The notes under the pieces: model-generated | Seen by the model: the letters and a program-made list of their open reading frames with translations, nothing else | The model's database searches: none | Told to the model about the DNA's origin: nothing | Position numbers and translations under genes: made by a program | Source: DAITAZ01 sp036824045 | GTDB lineage: Bacteria > Pseudomonadota > Gammaproteobacteria > Burkholderiales > Rhodocyclaceae | Length of the DNA stretch: 64,000 bases | Reading direction: 5' to 3' | NCBI GenBank assembly: GCA_036824045.1 | Contig: DAITAZ010000020.1 | Location: 1-64,000, forward strand | Part shown: positions 26,073 to 34,740 of the stretch, in pieces | Position numbering within the stretch: position 1 is the first letter of the stretch | Layout of the letters: each line of letters opens with the position of its first letter

Positions 26073-29000
26073 TCACTTACGGGTTTCCACCTGCAGCAGG
26101 GGTTCGTCCGCAACCTCAACGGTCTGCCTCGGACGGCGCCGGGGCGGTGGAGGGGGGGCGACCGCCGCCGTCACCGTGCTCTGCCAAGCTTCCACCTTGG
26201 TTCGCGAGGTCTCCACCATCACCAGACCGTCCTGCTCAAGCGTGTCGACCTTGGCAACTGCGGATTCCGCGACTGCTGGTGCGGTCGTTTGCACCGCCAT
26301 TGCGTCTGTCTCGGGCGGGGTATCCGCCTCCGCCTGGGTAGTGGGCTCCGGCGGCGGAAGCATGCCCTGTGGCAGACTCACCGCGGCCATGGCGGCTTCA
26401 ATGGTGCTCGGCGCAGCGGCGGGCGCTTCGGTTTGCGCGAGCGCGGCGACTTCCACCGGGCGTTCAGGAGTGCTCACTGGCGCCGGTTCAACCACCTCGG
26501 CAGGCACCTCGACGGCTGTAGCGATTGTCGGAGGCAACTCAGCTACCGGCTCCGGAGCTACCGGCTCCGCAGCTACCGGCTCCGGAGCTGTTGCCACGAC
26601 CGGAGCAATGGCGTCCACGGGGGCCGTCTCCACAGCCACGGTCAGTGGCTGCTCGTCCAGGGGAACGACGGTCACCGGCAAGGGTGCCGAGACTTCTGCC
26701 GGTTGGATGTCCGCAGGCGCCGATGGGGCGGCTAATGGGGCTGGCGTTTCCGAGACTGCGGAAGCGAGGGCCGCTGCGCCGGCAACCGCGGTGGCAGATA
26801 CGGCCACCGCCGCAAGCTCCTGCGCGACGGGCGCTTCTGCGCCAGACTCATCACGACGCTCGTCCTCGCGCCGTTCGCCCCGGTCACGACGGCCGCGCCG
26901 ATTGCGACCACGGCGGGGTTCGGCTGCTTCACCCGAAGGGGGCGCAGTTTCCGTCGTGCCGACCGGCAGAGCTTCGACGCCAGCGGTATTCTCCGCGGCT
27001 TCGGTCAGGGCGTCCTGGGTCGAGGCTGCAGGTTGCTGGCGTGGTTGGCGCTGCTGCCGGGGCTGGCGGCCTTCCCGCTCGCGATTTTCATTGCCGCGCG
27101 CTTCGCTGCCCTCCCGATCCTCGCCGTTGCGGGCTTCCTGCCGGTTATCGTTCCGAGGCTCGCCACGTTGCTGGCGATTCTGCCGGGGTTCGCGCCCGGA
27201 CGTTTGGGCCGGGTTCTCGGCATTTTCGGTGCGGGCGGCCTGCTCACGGTTGCCGCCACGCTCGTTGCGCTCCGGCCGTTCACCTCGCTCGCTGCGTTCT
27301 CCCCGCTCATCCCGGCGGCGCTGCCCTTGGCCGTTGCGCCGGTTATTGTCGCGGCCTTTCTGCTCTCGACGCTGGGGTTGTTGTGGCTCGGGTTTGACTT
27401 CGGGGGCCTGTGCGGGAGTGGCCTGACCACCGCGGAACCAGCCGAGAATCTTGCTGAAAAAGCCCTGCTGAGGGACAACGGTCGCTGCAGGAGCCGCTTC
27501 CGTCTTGGTTTCGACGACCGGGGGCGGTTGGTCCGGGGTGATGCCCTTGACCGCGGCCTCCTGACGGGGCTGGCGTTCGCTCTGGCCTGAGGGCGGGGTG
27601 TAGACCTCGCCCACGGGTGCGTCGGCCAGCCGGTAGCTGGGCTGGCTGAGGTCGTCCTGATTCAATTGGTCATGCCGCAGGCGCACCACTGAATGGGCAG
27701 GCGTTTCCAGATGAATGTTGGGAATGATGAGCAGTGCGACCTTGTGCCGCAACTGGATGGCGTTGATGTCGGTGCGCTTTTCGTTGAGCAGGAAGGTCGC
27801 CACATCCACCGGAACCTGCGTATGCACGGCAGCGGTGTTTTCCTTCATTGCTTCTTCTTCGAGGATGCGAAGGATGTGCAGGGCGGCGGATTCCGTACTG
27901 CGGATGTGTCCGGTGCCGGTGCAGCGGGGGCAGGGGATGTAGCTGGTTTCAGCCAAGGCGGGGCGCAGGCGCTGTCGCGAAAGCTCCAGCAAGCCAAAAC
28001 GGCTGATCTTGCCCATTTGCACCCGCGCGCGGTCGAAATGGAGGGCGTCCCGAAGGCGCTGTTCCACTTCCCGCTGGTTCCGCTGGGATTCCATGTCGAT
28101 GAAGTCGATGACGATCAGCCCTCCCAGGTCGCGCAGGCGGAGCTGGCGAGCGATCTCATCGGCGGCCTCGCAATTGGTGCGCAGCGCGGTTTCCTCGATA
28201 TCGGCACCCCGAGTGGCCCGGCCCGAGTTGACGTCCACGGCGACCAGCGCTTCGGTATGGTCAATCACGATGGCGCCACCCGACGGCAAGGTCACCTGGC
28301 GGGCGTACGCGGATTCGATCTGGTGCTCGATCTGGAACCGGGAGAACAGGGGAACATCATCCCGGTAACGTTTGACCCGGTTGACATTCTGAGGCATCAC
28401 GTGGCCCATGAACTGGCGGGCCTGCTCAAAGATGTCATCCGTATCCACCAGGATCTCGCCGATGTCTGGCTGGAAATAATCCCGGATCGCCCGGATTACC
28501 AGGCTACCTTCCTGATAGATCAGGAAAGCGCCGCTTTGGGCGTTGGCGGCGCCTTCAATGGCTTTCCACAGCTGCAGCAGGTAGTTCAGATCCCACTGCA
28601 ACTCCTCGGCGGTGCGGCCGATGGCTGCGGTGCGGGCGATGATGCTCATGCCTTGAGGGACCTGCAACTGATCCAGGACTTCGCGTAATTCCGCCCGCTC
28701 GTCTCCCTCGACCCGGCGGGAAACACCGCCACCTCTGGGGTTGTTAGGCATCAGCACCAGATAGCGGCCCGCCAGGGATACAAAGGTGGTCAGGGCCGCG
28801 CCCTTGTTGCCCCGCTCATCCTTCTCGACCTGGACGATCAGTTCCTGCCCCTCTTTCAGGGCATCCTGGATGCGGGCCTTTCCCGGCTCGGCATCCTGCC
28901 GGAAATAAGAGCGGGAAATTTCCTTGAAGGGCAGAAAGCCATGGCGCTCCGCGCCGTAATCGACAAAGGCGGCCTCGAGGCTGGGCTCGATGCGTGTGAT

Positions 29001-29135
29001 GACTGCCTTGTAAATATTGCTCTTGCGTTGTTCCTTCGCGGCCGATTCGATGTCGAGGTCGATCAGTTTCTGACCGTCGACAATTGCGACCCGGAGTTCC
29101 TCGGCCTGGGTTGCATTGAAAAGCATGCGCTTCAT
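26073..29135 (-). CDS. rne: Ribonuclease E
   Basis: The essential endoribonuclease that starts mRNA decay and processes rRNA and tRNA. The catalytic half (about residues 1-500) starts MKRMLFNATQAEELRVAIVD. It has an S1 domain (about 36-120), the metal-binding Asp pair in VDVNSGRAT and LIVIDFIDM, and the zinc-link CPRCTG. The C-terminal half is low complexity: an Arg/Glu/Asn-rich RNA-binding stretch (about 590-720), then an Ala/Pro/Val-rich linker with PEPVA repeats. The last residues are PLLQVETRK. The 1020-residue length is normal. ATG 29135 starts the conserved N-terminus; GGGGGAAC lies upstream. It probably represses itself through its leader. Confidence 0.96.
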   Translation of the reverse strand: MKRMLFNATQAEELRVAIVDGQKLIDLDIESAAKEQRKSNIYKAVITRIEPSLEAAFVDYGAERHGFLPFKEISRSYFRQDAEPGKARIQDALKEGQELIVQVEKDERGNKGAALTTFVSLAGRYLVLMPNNPRGGGVSRRVEGDERAELREVLDQLQVPQGMSIIARTAAIGRTAEELQWDLNYLLQLWKAIEGAANAQSGAFLIYQEGSLVIRAIRDYFQPDIGEILVDTDDIFEQARQFMGHVMPQNVNRVKRYRDDVPLFSRFQIEHQIESAYARQVTLPSGGAIVIDHTEALVAVDVNSGRATRGADIEETALRTNCEAADEIARQLRLRDLGGLIVIDFIDMESQRNQREVEQRLRDALHFDRARVQMGKISRFGLLELSRQRLRPALAETSYIPCPRCTGTGHIRSTESAALHILRILEEEAMKENTAAVHTQVPVDVATFLLNEKRTDINAIQLRHKVALLIIPNIHLETPAHSVVRLRHDQLNQDDLSQPSYRLADAPVGEVYTPPSGQSERQPRQEAAVKGITPDQPPPVVETKTEAAPAATVVPQQGFFSKILGWFRGGQATPAQAPEVKPEPQQPQRREQKGRDNNRRNGQGQRRRDERGERSERGERPERNERGGNREQAARTENAENPAQTSGREPRQNRQQRGEPRNDNRQEARNGEDREGSEARGNENREREGRQPRQQRQPRQQPAASTQDALTEAAENTAGVEALPVGTTETAPPSGEAAEPRRGRNRRGRRDRGERREDERRDESGAEAPVAQELAAVAVSATAVAGAAALASAVSETPAPLAAPSAPADIQPAEVSAPLPVTVVPLDEQPLTVAVETAPVDAIAPVVATAPEPVAAEPVAPEPVAELPPTIATAVEVPAEVVEPAPVSTPERPVEVAALAQTEAPAAAPSTIEAAMAAVSLPQGMLPPPEPTTQAEADTPPETDAMAVQTTAPAVAESAVAKVDTLEQDGLVMVETSRTKVEAWQSTVTAAVAPPPPPRRRPRQTVEVADEPLLQVETRK
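26541..26585. repeat. Three tandem 15-bp repeats inside rne
   Basis: Three near-identical copies of AGCTACCGGCTCCGG, the middle one differing in the last base, encode PEPVA-type pentapeptides in the disordered tail. Copy number could vary between strains. Confidence 0.8.
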
Positions 29136-29549
29136 TGTTTTTGTTCCCCCGCGCGCTCTACACACGGGCAGGACAAACCGGCGCCCTCTTCTGACTGATT
29201 AGTTTGGCTGGTAGGTGGAGTGGTTCTTTTCCAGGAAAATGAGCGGCAAACTAAGGCGTTGGGGGAGGTTTGTCTTTCACAGACCCCGAACCGGATAAAT
29301 GCAGTTCAGCGTCCCGAATTCTGCGTGTGACCGCGCGCGCTACAAAGTAAGTGAATCTGTCTCAAAACACATCGCTACTTTTGGTGAGCGACATTAACCC
29401 ATATATGATCCGCCCCTGCCCAGTGATGAGAGCGCGCTTTTGACCGCTCTTCTCGCTGCTGATCAGCGAATGCCCGCTTTGGAGACGTGCAGGCTTGCAG
29501 GGATGATGTCATGGCCCTCAACCGAAAGCCATTTTCCAGTATATAAGAA
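29136..29549. promoter_or_regulatory. 414-bp divergent region between rne and rluC
   Basis: No gene is evident. It should contain the long rne leader and both promoters. CATATATG at 29400-29407 and TATATA at 29540-29545 are the most AT-rich elements. The latter ends only four bases before the rluC ATG, so if it is a -10 box the rluC mRNA would be leaderless. I see no clear -35 for either. Confidence 0.4.
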
Positions 29550-30515
29550 ATGATATCGTTAGGCAAAAACCCCGGTGTGCGGCGCGAGTCGGTGGGCGAA
29601 GAGTCCGAAAACCAGCGTATCGACAATTACCTGCTCAGGGTCTGCAAAGGTGTGCCCAAGAGCCTGATTTACCGAATCCTCCGCAGTGGAGAGGTGAGAG
29701 TCAACAGCCGCCGGGTGGACGCGAGCTATCGCTTGCGCATGGGTGACGAAGTCCGGATTCCGCCCATGCGGGTGGCAGAATCCTCCATCCCCAAGGTGCC
29801 GGTGGGGCGCCCCTACGAAGTCGTGTATGAAGATGATGCGCTGGTGGTCGTAGACAAACCCGCGGGCTTGGCGGTGCACGGGGGGAGCGGATTGAGTTTT
29901 GGTGTAATCGAGCAACTCCGCCGCCAGCGGCCAGATGCGCGGTTCCTGGAATTGGCTCATCGGCTGGATCGAGAGACCTCAGGTCTCCTGCTGGTGGCGC
30001 GCAAGCGTTCCGCGCTGACCGTGCTGCACGACATGATGCGCGAAGGGCAAATGGAGAAGCGCTATCTGGCCCTGGTTTCCGGTCGTTGGCAGAACCCGCT
30101 GCAACATGTCCGCTTGCCTTTGCTCAAGTACCTGACGCCAGAGGGCGAGCGGCGGGTGATGGTGAGTGAGGAGGGCAAGCCTTCCCATAGCGTGGTGCGG
30201 CTGCTGCGCCGCTGGCGGGATTTCAGCTTGCTCGAGATTGAACTGAAAACGGGCAGGACGCATCAGATCCGCGTGCATATGGCGCATTTGGGTTTCCCGT
30301 TGTGTGGCGATGACAAATACGGCGACTTTCCATTGAACAAGGCGCTGCAGAAACAGGGGTTGAAACGGATGTTCCTGCATGCGGCAAAGCTCGGTTTCAG
30401 GCATCCGCTCACCGGCTCGCGGTTGTCGCTGGAGTCGCCTTTGGCGGCAGAGCTTGCAGATTTCATTGCGGAGCTGGATCGCAAGGAGGCAGATGGCGAT
30501 GGCCAGGGGTTATGA
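29550..30515 (+). CDS. rluC: 23S rRNA pseudouridine(955/2504/2580) synthase
   Basis: Modifies three uridines near the peptidyl-transferase centre. The N-terminal S4 domain (about 23-85) contains QRIDNYLLRVCKGVPKSLIY and the S4 loop SGEVRVNSRR. The catalytic core has LELAHRLDRETSGLLLVARK with the catalytic Asp, and GRTHQIRVHMAHLGFPLCGD follows. Length, 321 residues, fits RluC. rne and rluC are divergent in many proteobacteria. No Shine-Dalgarno precedes ATG 29550. Its 3' end overlaps the HAD gene by 17 bp. Confidence 0.94.
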   Translation: MISLGKNPGVRRESVGEESENQRIDNYLLRVCKGVPKSLIYRILRSGEVRVNSRRVDASYRLRMGDEVRIPPMRVAESSIPKVPVGRPYEVVYEDDALVVVDKPAGLAVHGGSGLSFGVIEQLRRQRPDARFLELAHRLDRETSGLLLVARKRSALTVLHDMMREGQMEKRYLALVSGRWQNPLQHVRLPLLKYLTPEGERRVMVSEEGKPSHSVVRLLRRWRDFSLLEIELKTGRTHQIRVHMAHLGFPLCGDDKYGDFPLNKALQKQGLKRMFLHAAKLGFRHPLTGSRLSLESPLAAELADFIAELDRKEADGDGQGL

Positions 30516-31155
30516 GCTGATCGTGTTCGACTGGGATGGGACGCTGATGGATTCGGCAGCGGCCATCGTCCGCAGTATCCAGGCGGCGTGCCGGGATCTG
30601 GGGGTGTGTGAGCCCGAGGATGCGCGCGCGCGCCACGTGATCGGCCTGGGCTTGCACGATGCGCTTGCCCATGCGGTTCCAGATCTGGCTGCCGAGCGCT
30701 ATTCAGAGCTTGCACAGCGCTATCGCCATCACTATTTATCCCGGGATCACGAACTGGCCCTGTTCGATGGCATGTATGACCTGATTGAGGAGTTGGCTGG
30801 GGTGGGGGTGTTGCTCGCCGTCGCGACGGGAAAAAGCCGCCTTGGGTTGGGGCGGGCGTTGGAGCAGAGCGGGCTGGGCGCGTATTTTCACGCTACACGC
30901 TGTGCCGATGAGTGCCATTCCAAGCCCCACCCGGCCATGCTGCTGGAGCTGATGGAGGAGTTGGCCGTGCCGCCGGAGCGCACGTTGATGATTGGCGACA
31001 CGCTTCACGATCTCCAGATGGCCGGGAATGCCGGCGTGGCGGCGCTGGCAGTGGCTTATGGCGCACATTCACGCGACGTGCTTGCGCAGGGTGGGGCGCT
31101 AGACTGTGTTGATACACCGGGAGAGTTGGTGGCATGGTTGCGCCAGGGGAGGTGA
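30499..31155 (+). CDS. HAD-superfamily hydrolase, phosphoglycolate-phosphatase-like
   Basis: A 218-residue HAD phosphatase. Motif I is FDWDGTLMDS (the nucleophile and acid Asp pair), motif II LLAVATGKSR, motif III CHSKPHPAML and motif IV MIGDTLHDLQM. The cap domain is small and helical (about residues 18-85). Similar genes after rluC are often annotated as phosphoglycolate phosphatase, but substrate cannot be read from sequence. ATG 30499 is preferred to ATG 30493 because AAGGAGG is then nine bases upstream. Confidence 0.88.
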   Translation: MARGYELIVFDWDGTLMDSAAAIVRSIQAACRDLGVCEPEDARARHVIGLGLHDALAHAVPDLAAERYSELAQRYRHHYLSRDHELALFDGMYDLIEELAGVGVLLAVATGKSRLGLGRALEQSGLGAYFHATRCADECHSKPHPAMLLELMEELAVPPERTLMIGDTLHDLQMAGNAGVAALAVAYGAHSRDVLAQGGALDCVDTPGELVAWLRQGR

Positions 31156-31499
31156 TCTGTCCTGCTACCCGCCTTGTGGACGGGGGCGATGGGTTTCGGT
31201 TCGAGGTGGATCTGGGACACGGTCTGCTCCAAGCCTTCGCTGTCCGTCACCATGGTCGCGTCGTCGCGTACCTGAATCGCTGTGCCCACATCCCTGTCGA
31301 GCTCGATTGGCAGCCCGGGCATTTTTTTGACGATACCGGAAACTATCTCATCTGCGCGACGCATGGAGCTACCTATGACCCCGCCAGTGGCGCCTGTCTG
31401 GCCGGGCCGTGTCGTGGCGCCCGCTTGATCCCCGTGCCGGTCCTGGAACAGGACGGTATGATCCGCTTGTCTGCATGCCTTACTACTTCCTATGGCTGA
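31134..31499 (+). CDS. Rieske [2Fe-2S] domain protein
   Basis: A 121-residue soluble Rieske ferredoxin-like protein. The cluster ligands are visible as CAHIPVEL (C-x-H) and CATHGATYDPASGACLAGPC (C-x2-H). It has no signal peptide, so it is cytoplasmic. The redox partner is unknown. It overlaps the HAD gene by 22 bp and the S49 peptidase gene by eight, so the whole run from rluC to the peptidase is likely one transcript. Confidence 0.9.
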   Translation: MVAPGEVICPATRLVDGGDGFRFEVDLGHGLLQAFAVRHHGRVVAYLNRCAHIPVELDWQPGHFFDDTGNYLICATHGATYDPASGACLAGPCRGARLIPVPVLEQDGMIRLSACLTTSYG

Positions 31500-32478
31500 G
31501 AACGAACAACATCCTGATGCCGGCTCGGTGCAGCCCATGAACATCTCCCCCACTTGGGAGCGCAAACTGCTTGAACAGCTTGCAACCGACGCATTGATCG
31601 AGCAACGGCGCAGACGGCGCTGGAGCATTTTTTTCCGCGTGCTCGGCTTTGTATACCTGACCTTCATCCTGTATTCCTTCGGAGGGTTCGGAGAGTCCGC
31701 CGACGGGTTGGCGGATGGCGGCAAACACACAGCCCTGGTTGATCTGCAAGGTGTGATCCAGGCCAAGGGCGAGGCCAGTGCCGAGAACGTAGTGGCCGCC
31801 CTGCAGAGTGCTTTCGACGATAAGCAAACCCAGGGTGTGATCCTGCGCATCAACAGTCCCGGCGGCAGTCCAGTGCAGGCTGGAATCATCAACGACGAGA
31901 TTCGCCGCCTGCGCGGCAAGCATCCCGATATCCCGCTCTACGCGGTGGTGGAGGAGATGTGCGCTTCGGGTGGGTACTATGTGGCGGTGGCCGCCGATAA
32001 GATCTTCGTGGACAAGGCCAGTATCGTGGGTTCCATCGGTGTGCTGATGGACGGCTTTGGTTTCACCGGCACGATGGATAAGCTTGGGGTGGAGCGGCGG
32101 CTCCTGACCGCGGGCGAGAACAAGGGCTTCCTCGATCCGTTCTCTCCCCAGCAGTCGCGCCACAAGGCGCACGCCCAATTGATGCTGGACGATATCCATC
32201 AGCAGTTCATCGATGTGGTTCGGAAGGGGCGGGGGACGAGGCTGAAGGAGTCCCCGGATACCTTCAGCGGATTGATGTGGACCGGCTCCAAGAGCGTGGA
32301 GTTGGGGCTGGCGGACGCTTTTGGCACCGTGGATGGCGTTGCCCGGGATGTGGTCAAAGCCGAGCACATCCGTGAGTTCACTCACAAAGAGAACATTGCC
32401 GAGCGGGTTGCCCGACGTTTTGGTGCTGACATGGGGGCCGCGGCACTGCGCTGGCTGGCTCAGCCGACCTGGCGCTGA
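31492..32478 (+). CDS. S49 family signal peptide peptidase (SppA-like)
   Basis: A 328-residue membrane-anchored serine protease that degrades cleaved signal peptides and membrane fragments. A basic segment (RRRRR) precedes one membrane helix (about 45-64, WSIFFRVLGFVYLTFILYSF). The catalytic Ser is in EEMCASGGYYVAVAA and the catalytic Lys in KASIVGSIGVLMDGFGF. INSPGGSPVQAG is the conserved substrate-cleft motif. The length is that of the short, single-domain SppA form. Confidence 0.92.
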   Translation: MAENEQHPDAGSVQPMNISPTWERKLLEQLATDALIEQRRRRRWSIFFRVLGFVYLTFILYSFGGFGESADGLADGGKHTALVDLQGVIQAKGEASAENVVAALQSAFDDKQTQGVILRINSPGGSPVQAGIINDEIRRLRGKHPDIPLYAVVEEMCASGGYYVAVAADKIFVDKASIVGSIGVLMDGFGFTGTMDKLGVERRLLTAGENKGFLDPFSPQQSRHKAHAQLMLDDIHQQFIDVVRKGRGTRLKESPDTFSGLMWTGSKSVELGLADAFGTVDGVARDVVKAEHIREFTHKENIAERVARRFGADMGAAALRWLAQPTWR

Positions 32479-32493
32479 GTGGCGTGTCAGTAC

Positions 32494-32522
32494 TTGCGCT
32501 TGGATCGTTGGCCCGCTATAAT
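32494..32522 (+). promoter_or_regulatory. Sigma-70 promoter of the tRNA-Arg gene
   Basis: TTGCGC (32494-32499), a 17-bp spacer and a perfect TATAAT (32517-32522) lie 15 bp upstream of the mature tRNA 5' end. This is a strong housekeeping promoter. Confidence 0.88.
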
Positions 32523-32536
32523 TATCTTTCTGTGCA

Positions 32537-32613
32537 GCGCCCGTAGCTCAGTTGGATAGAGTACCTGGCTACGAACCAGGGGGTCGTGGGTTCGAATCCT
32601 GCCGGGCGCGCCA
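32537..32613 (+). tRNA. tRNA-Arg, anticodon ACG
   Basis: A complete 77-base cloverleaf. The acceptor stem is GCGCCCG/CGGGCGC with discriminator G and an encoded CCA end. The D arm reads TAGCTCAGTTGGATAGAGTA. The anticodon stem CCTGG/CCAGG encloses CTACGAA with anticodon ACG, read as ICG after deamination. The T arm contains GGTTCGAATCC. Its own promoter and a strong terminator bracket it. Confidence 0.98.
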
Positions 32614-32620
32614 ATCAAAC

Positions 32621-32661
32621 ATAGCAAAAAGGGCTGATCTTGGATCAGCCCTTTTTGCTAT
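32621..32661 (+). terminator. Strong terminator after tRNA-Arg
   Basis: A perfect 19-bp stem, ATAGCAAAAAGGGCTGATC and its complement, closes a TTG loop, with the T-rich arm on the 3' side. It begins seven bases after the tRNA CCA end. Confidence 0.93.
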
Positions 32662-32693
32662 TGTCCCGTCCGGACAGACTTGAGGTTCTTGCT

Positions 32694-33647
32694 ATGTCGT
32701 TCAGTTGCGGTGGCAAGTGCTTGTTCTGGTGCAGGCTGCTCATTACGGTGCTTGTGGCAGTTTGCTCCGGTGTCAGGGCGGGGGATTTGTCTGCACTGCC
32801 GGACGCACTGGTAGGCGCTCAGGCTGAACACACGGTTCGCAAGGGCGAAAGTATCGGCTCCATCAGCGCACGCTTGGGCGTCGGTGAGAAAGCGCTGCAA
32901 CTGGAAAACGGGTTGCGCCCTGGGGACCCCCTCCCCCCGGGGCGGGTGCTTGCGGTGGATACCCGGCACATCGTCCCTGCTCAAATGGGCGAGGGCGTTC
33001 TCATCAATATCCCGCAACGAATGCTCTTCCGGTTTGCAGAAGGGGCGGTAGTGGGGGCTTGGCCTGTGGCATTGGGCAAGCCCTCCTGGCCCACGCCAAC
33101 GGGGGCATTCAGGATTGTGAGCCGGGAGCGGGACAAAACCTGGGTGGTTCCGCCATCGATTCAGGAAGAGATGCGGAGGGAGGGCAAAGCGGTGCTGACG
33201 CGAGTCCCGCCTGGGCCGACGAATCCGCTGGGGCGGCACTGGATCGGGTTGAGTCTGCCTGGTTACGGCATTCACGGCACTTTGGCTCCATTGAGCATTT
33301 ATGATTTCCGCTCCCACGGTTGCATCCGCATGCATCCGGATGACGTGGCGGCTTTGTTCGAGGGGGTCGTCGTGGGTATGCCCGGGCAACTGATCTACGA
33401 GCCGGCCTTGCTTGCGCGGCTAGAAGACGGGAGGATCTTTGCCGAGGTGCATCGGGACGCCTATCAGTTGGCGAAGGATCCCCTCGATCAACTTCGAGGA
33501 AAGGCGCGCGCTGCGGGCCTCGAGGCGGATATCGACTGGAGCCGGATGGCGATGGTGGTCAAGGAGCGGGCGGGAGTGGCCCGTGAGGTCGGGGCCGTGC
33601 GTGCCCCGGTGGTGATTACGGAGCGGGAAGGCGAAACAAGGCAATGA
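32694..33647 (+). CDS. L,D-transpeptidase (YkuD) with LysM-like domain
   Basis: A 317-residue exported enzyme of the ErfK/YbiS type, which makes 3-3 peptidoglycan crosslinks or attaches lipoproteins to the wall. A hydrophobic signal segment (about 10-30, ending in GVRAGD) is followed by a LysM-like domain (HTVRKGESIGSISARLGVGE). The YkuD catalytic domain has GYGIHGT and the active-site SHGCIRMHPDD with the catalytic Cys. ATG 32694 has GAGG upstream. Its stop overlaps the next gene as ATGA. Confidence 0.93.
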   Translation: MSFSCGGKCLFWCRLLITVLVAVCSGVRAGDLSALPDALVGAQAEHTVRKGESIGSISARLGVGEKALQLENGLRPGDPLPPGRVLAVDTRHIVPAQMGEGVLINIPQRMLFRFAEGAVVGAWPVALGKPSWPTPTGAFRIVSRERDKTWVVPPSIQEEMRREGKAVLTRVPPGPTNPLGRHWIGLSLPGYGIHGTLAPLSIYDFRSHGCIRMHPDDVAALFEGVVVGMPGQLIYEPALLARLEDGRIFAEVHRDAYQLAKDPLDQLRGKARAAGLEADIDWSRMAMVVKERAGVAREVGAVRAPVVITEREGETRQ

Positions 33648-34192
33648 GAGCTGTGGCTGGGGTGGCAAGACGGCGGTTTTTGCGGATGGGGATTCTCGGT
33701 GCCGGGGCTGCGGTTTCCCCCGGGTTATTTGCCGGCGTTGGGCGGCACGGCGAACGCCGGCTGTCTTTTTACCAAACCCATACGGGCGAAATGCTGGATG
33801 TGGCTTATTGGGCCGAGGGTGATTATCTGGTGGAATCCAAGAACCGCATCGATCACCTCCTGCGGGACCACCGGACAGGTGACGTCAGCCCTATCCGGGC
33901 GGATCTGCTCGATGTTCTGTTCGCGATACGGAGCACCCTGGACAGTCGGGAGCCTTTCCATGTGATATCTGGCTATCGCTCTCCGGCGACCAACGGCATG
34001 CTGCATGCCCGCAACTCAGGCGTTGCCAGCCGCAGCTTGCATATGGACGGGATGGCGATCGACATCCGTCTGCCGGGTCGGGAACTGGCGCTGGTCAGGG
34101 ATTGTGCCAAGGCCCTCCAGGCTGGGGGCGTGGGTTTCTACCCCGGATCCAACTTCGTACACGTAGACGTGGGCAGGGTTCGCGCTTGGTGA
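33644..34192 (+). CDS. DUF882 / YcbK-type M15 murein endopeptidase with Tat signal
   Basis: A 182-residue periplasmic peptidase-like protein. The N-terminus VARRRFLRMGILGAGAAV is a clear twin-arginine signal. The core shows FHVISGYRSPATN and the zinc-ligand segments SLHMDGMAIDIRLPG and NFVHVDVGRVRAW. E. coli MepK (YcbK) of this family cleaves 3-3 crosslinks, which fits its translational coupling to an L,D-transpeptidase: one gene makes these bonds, the next may cut them. Metal dependence is inferred from the family. Confidence 0.9.
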   Translation: MRAVAGVARRRFLRMGILGAGAAVSPGLFAGVGRHGERRLSFYQTHTGEMLDVAYWAEGDYLVESKNRIDHLLRDHRTGDVSPIRADLLDVLFAIRSTLDSREPFHVISGYRSPATNGMLHARNSGVASRSLHMDGMAIDIRLPGRELALVRDCAKALQAGGVGFYPGSNFVHVDVGRVRAW

Positions 34193-34221
34193 CGGGACGA
34201 GCGGTGTGAAGTGAAGCATCG

Positions 34222-34242
34222 AGGGCCGCTCCACGCGGCCCT
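34222..34242. terminator. Weak hairpin between the DUF882 and DUF1854 genes
   Basis: AGGGCCGC and GCGGCCCT pair around TCCAC in the 66-bp gap between convergent genes. No T run follows, so termination here may be weak. Confidence 0.45.
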
Positions 34243-34258
34243 TCGCCATTGTGGCGAC

Positions 34259-34732
34259 TCAAAGAAAGCGCGCGAGTAGTTTGCGGCTGTGTTTGTCGAG
34301 GGCGCTGACGTCCCGTATGAGGAAATGAATGCCCTGGCTGTCCGAGATCAGCAGCGTCGTGCTGGGGGACAACCGCCGGATGTCTTCCTCTGCCTTGAGG
34401 GTGAGGCTGGTGGGCCCGCGGTCGGTTTCCACCTCCCAGACGCTGGGGGTGGCAAAGCTGGAAACACTGTTGAGTTGCCGGATTTCGGGCATGAAATCCC
34501 GGCTGGCCAGTTCTTCCCGCACTAGTCGGGCGTGCTCCGGATCGAGCTTTGCAAGCTGTTCCACCCACAGCAGTTCATGGCCATCCGGGCTGACCAGGGC
34601 GATGCCGGATTCCGGTGCGGTGATGGCGAACGATCGTACAGGTACCACCCCTACATGCACTTCGCCCTCCGGCGTCGTGAACTCCAATTGGCCGAAGGCA
34701 TTTCGTTTCAACGTGAAAGCGGTCTTTTCCAT
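34259..34732 (-). CDS. DUF1854 protein, cyanophycin-locus associated
   Basis: A 157-residue protein starting MEKTAFTLKRNAFGQLEFTT. DUF1854 proteins occur next to cyanophycin synthetase and its ABC transporter in proteobacteria. The segments HVGVVPVRSFAITAPESGIA, VSPDGHELLWVEQLAKLD and REELASRDFMPEIRQLNSVS are visible. It has no membrane segment or signal peptide. It is the last gene of a two-gene operon, eight bases after the ABC transporter gene. Its role is not established; a regulatory or accessory role for the transporter is a guess. Confidence 0.82.
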   Translation of the reverse strand: MEKTAFTLKRNAFGQLEFTTPEGEVHVGVVPVRSFAITAPESGIALVSPDGHELLWVEQLAKLDPEHARLVREELASRDFMPEIRQLNSVSSFATPSVWEVETDRGPTSLTLKAEEDIRRLSPSTTLLISDSQGIHFLIRDVSALDKHSRKLLARFL

Positions 34733-34740
34733 GGGGCCTC

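Noticed and set aside
26041..27590. Plus-strand frames of 185-461 codons antisense to the rne tail
   Set aside because: They mirror low-complexity Arg/Glu and Ala/Pro/Val codons and have no independent support.
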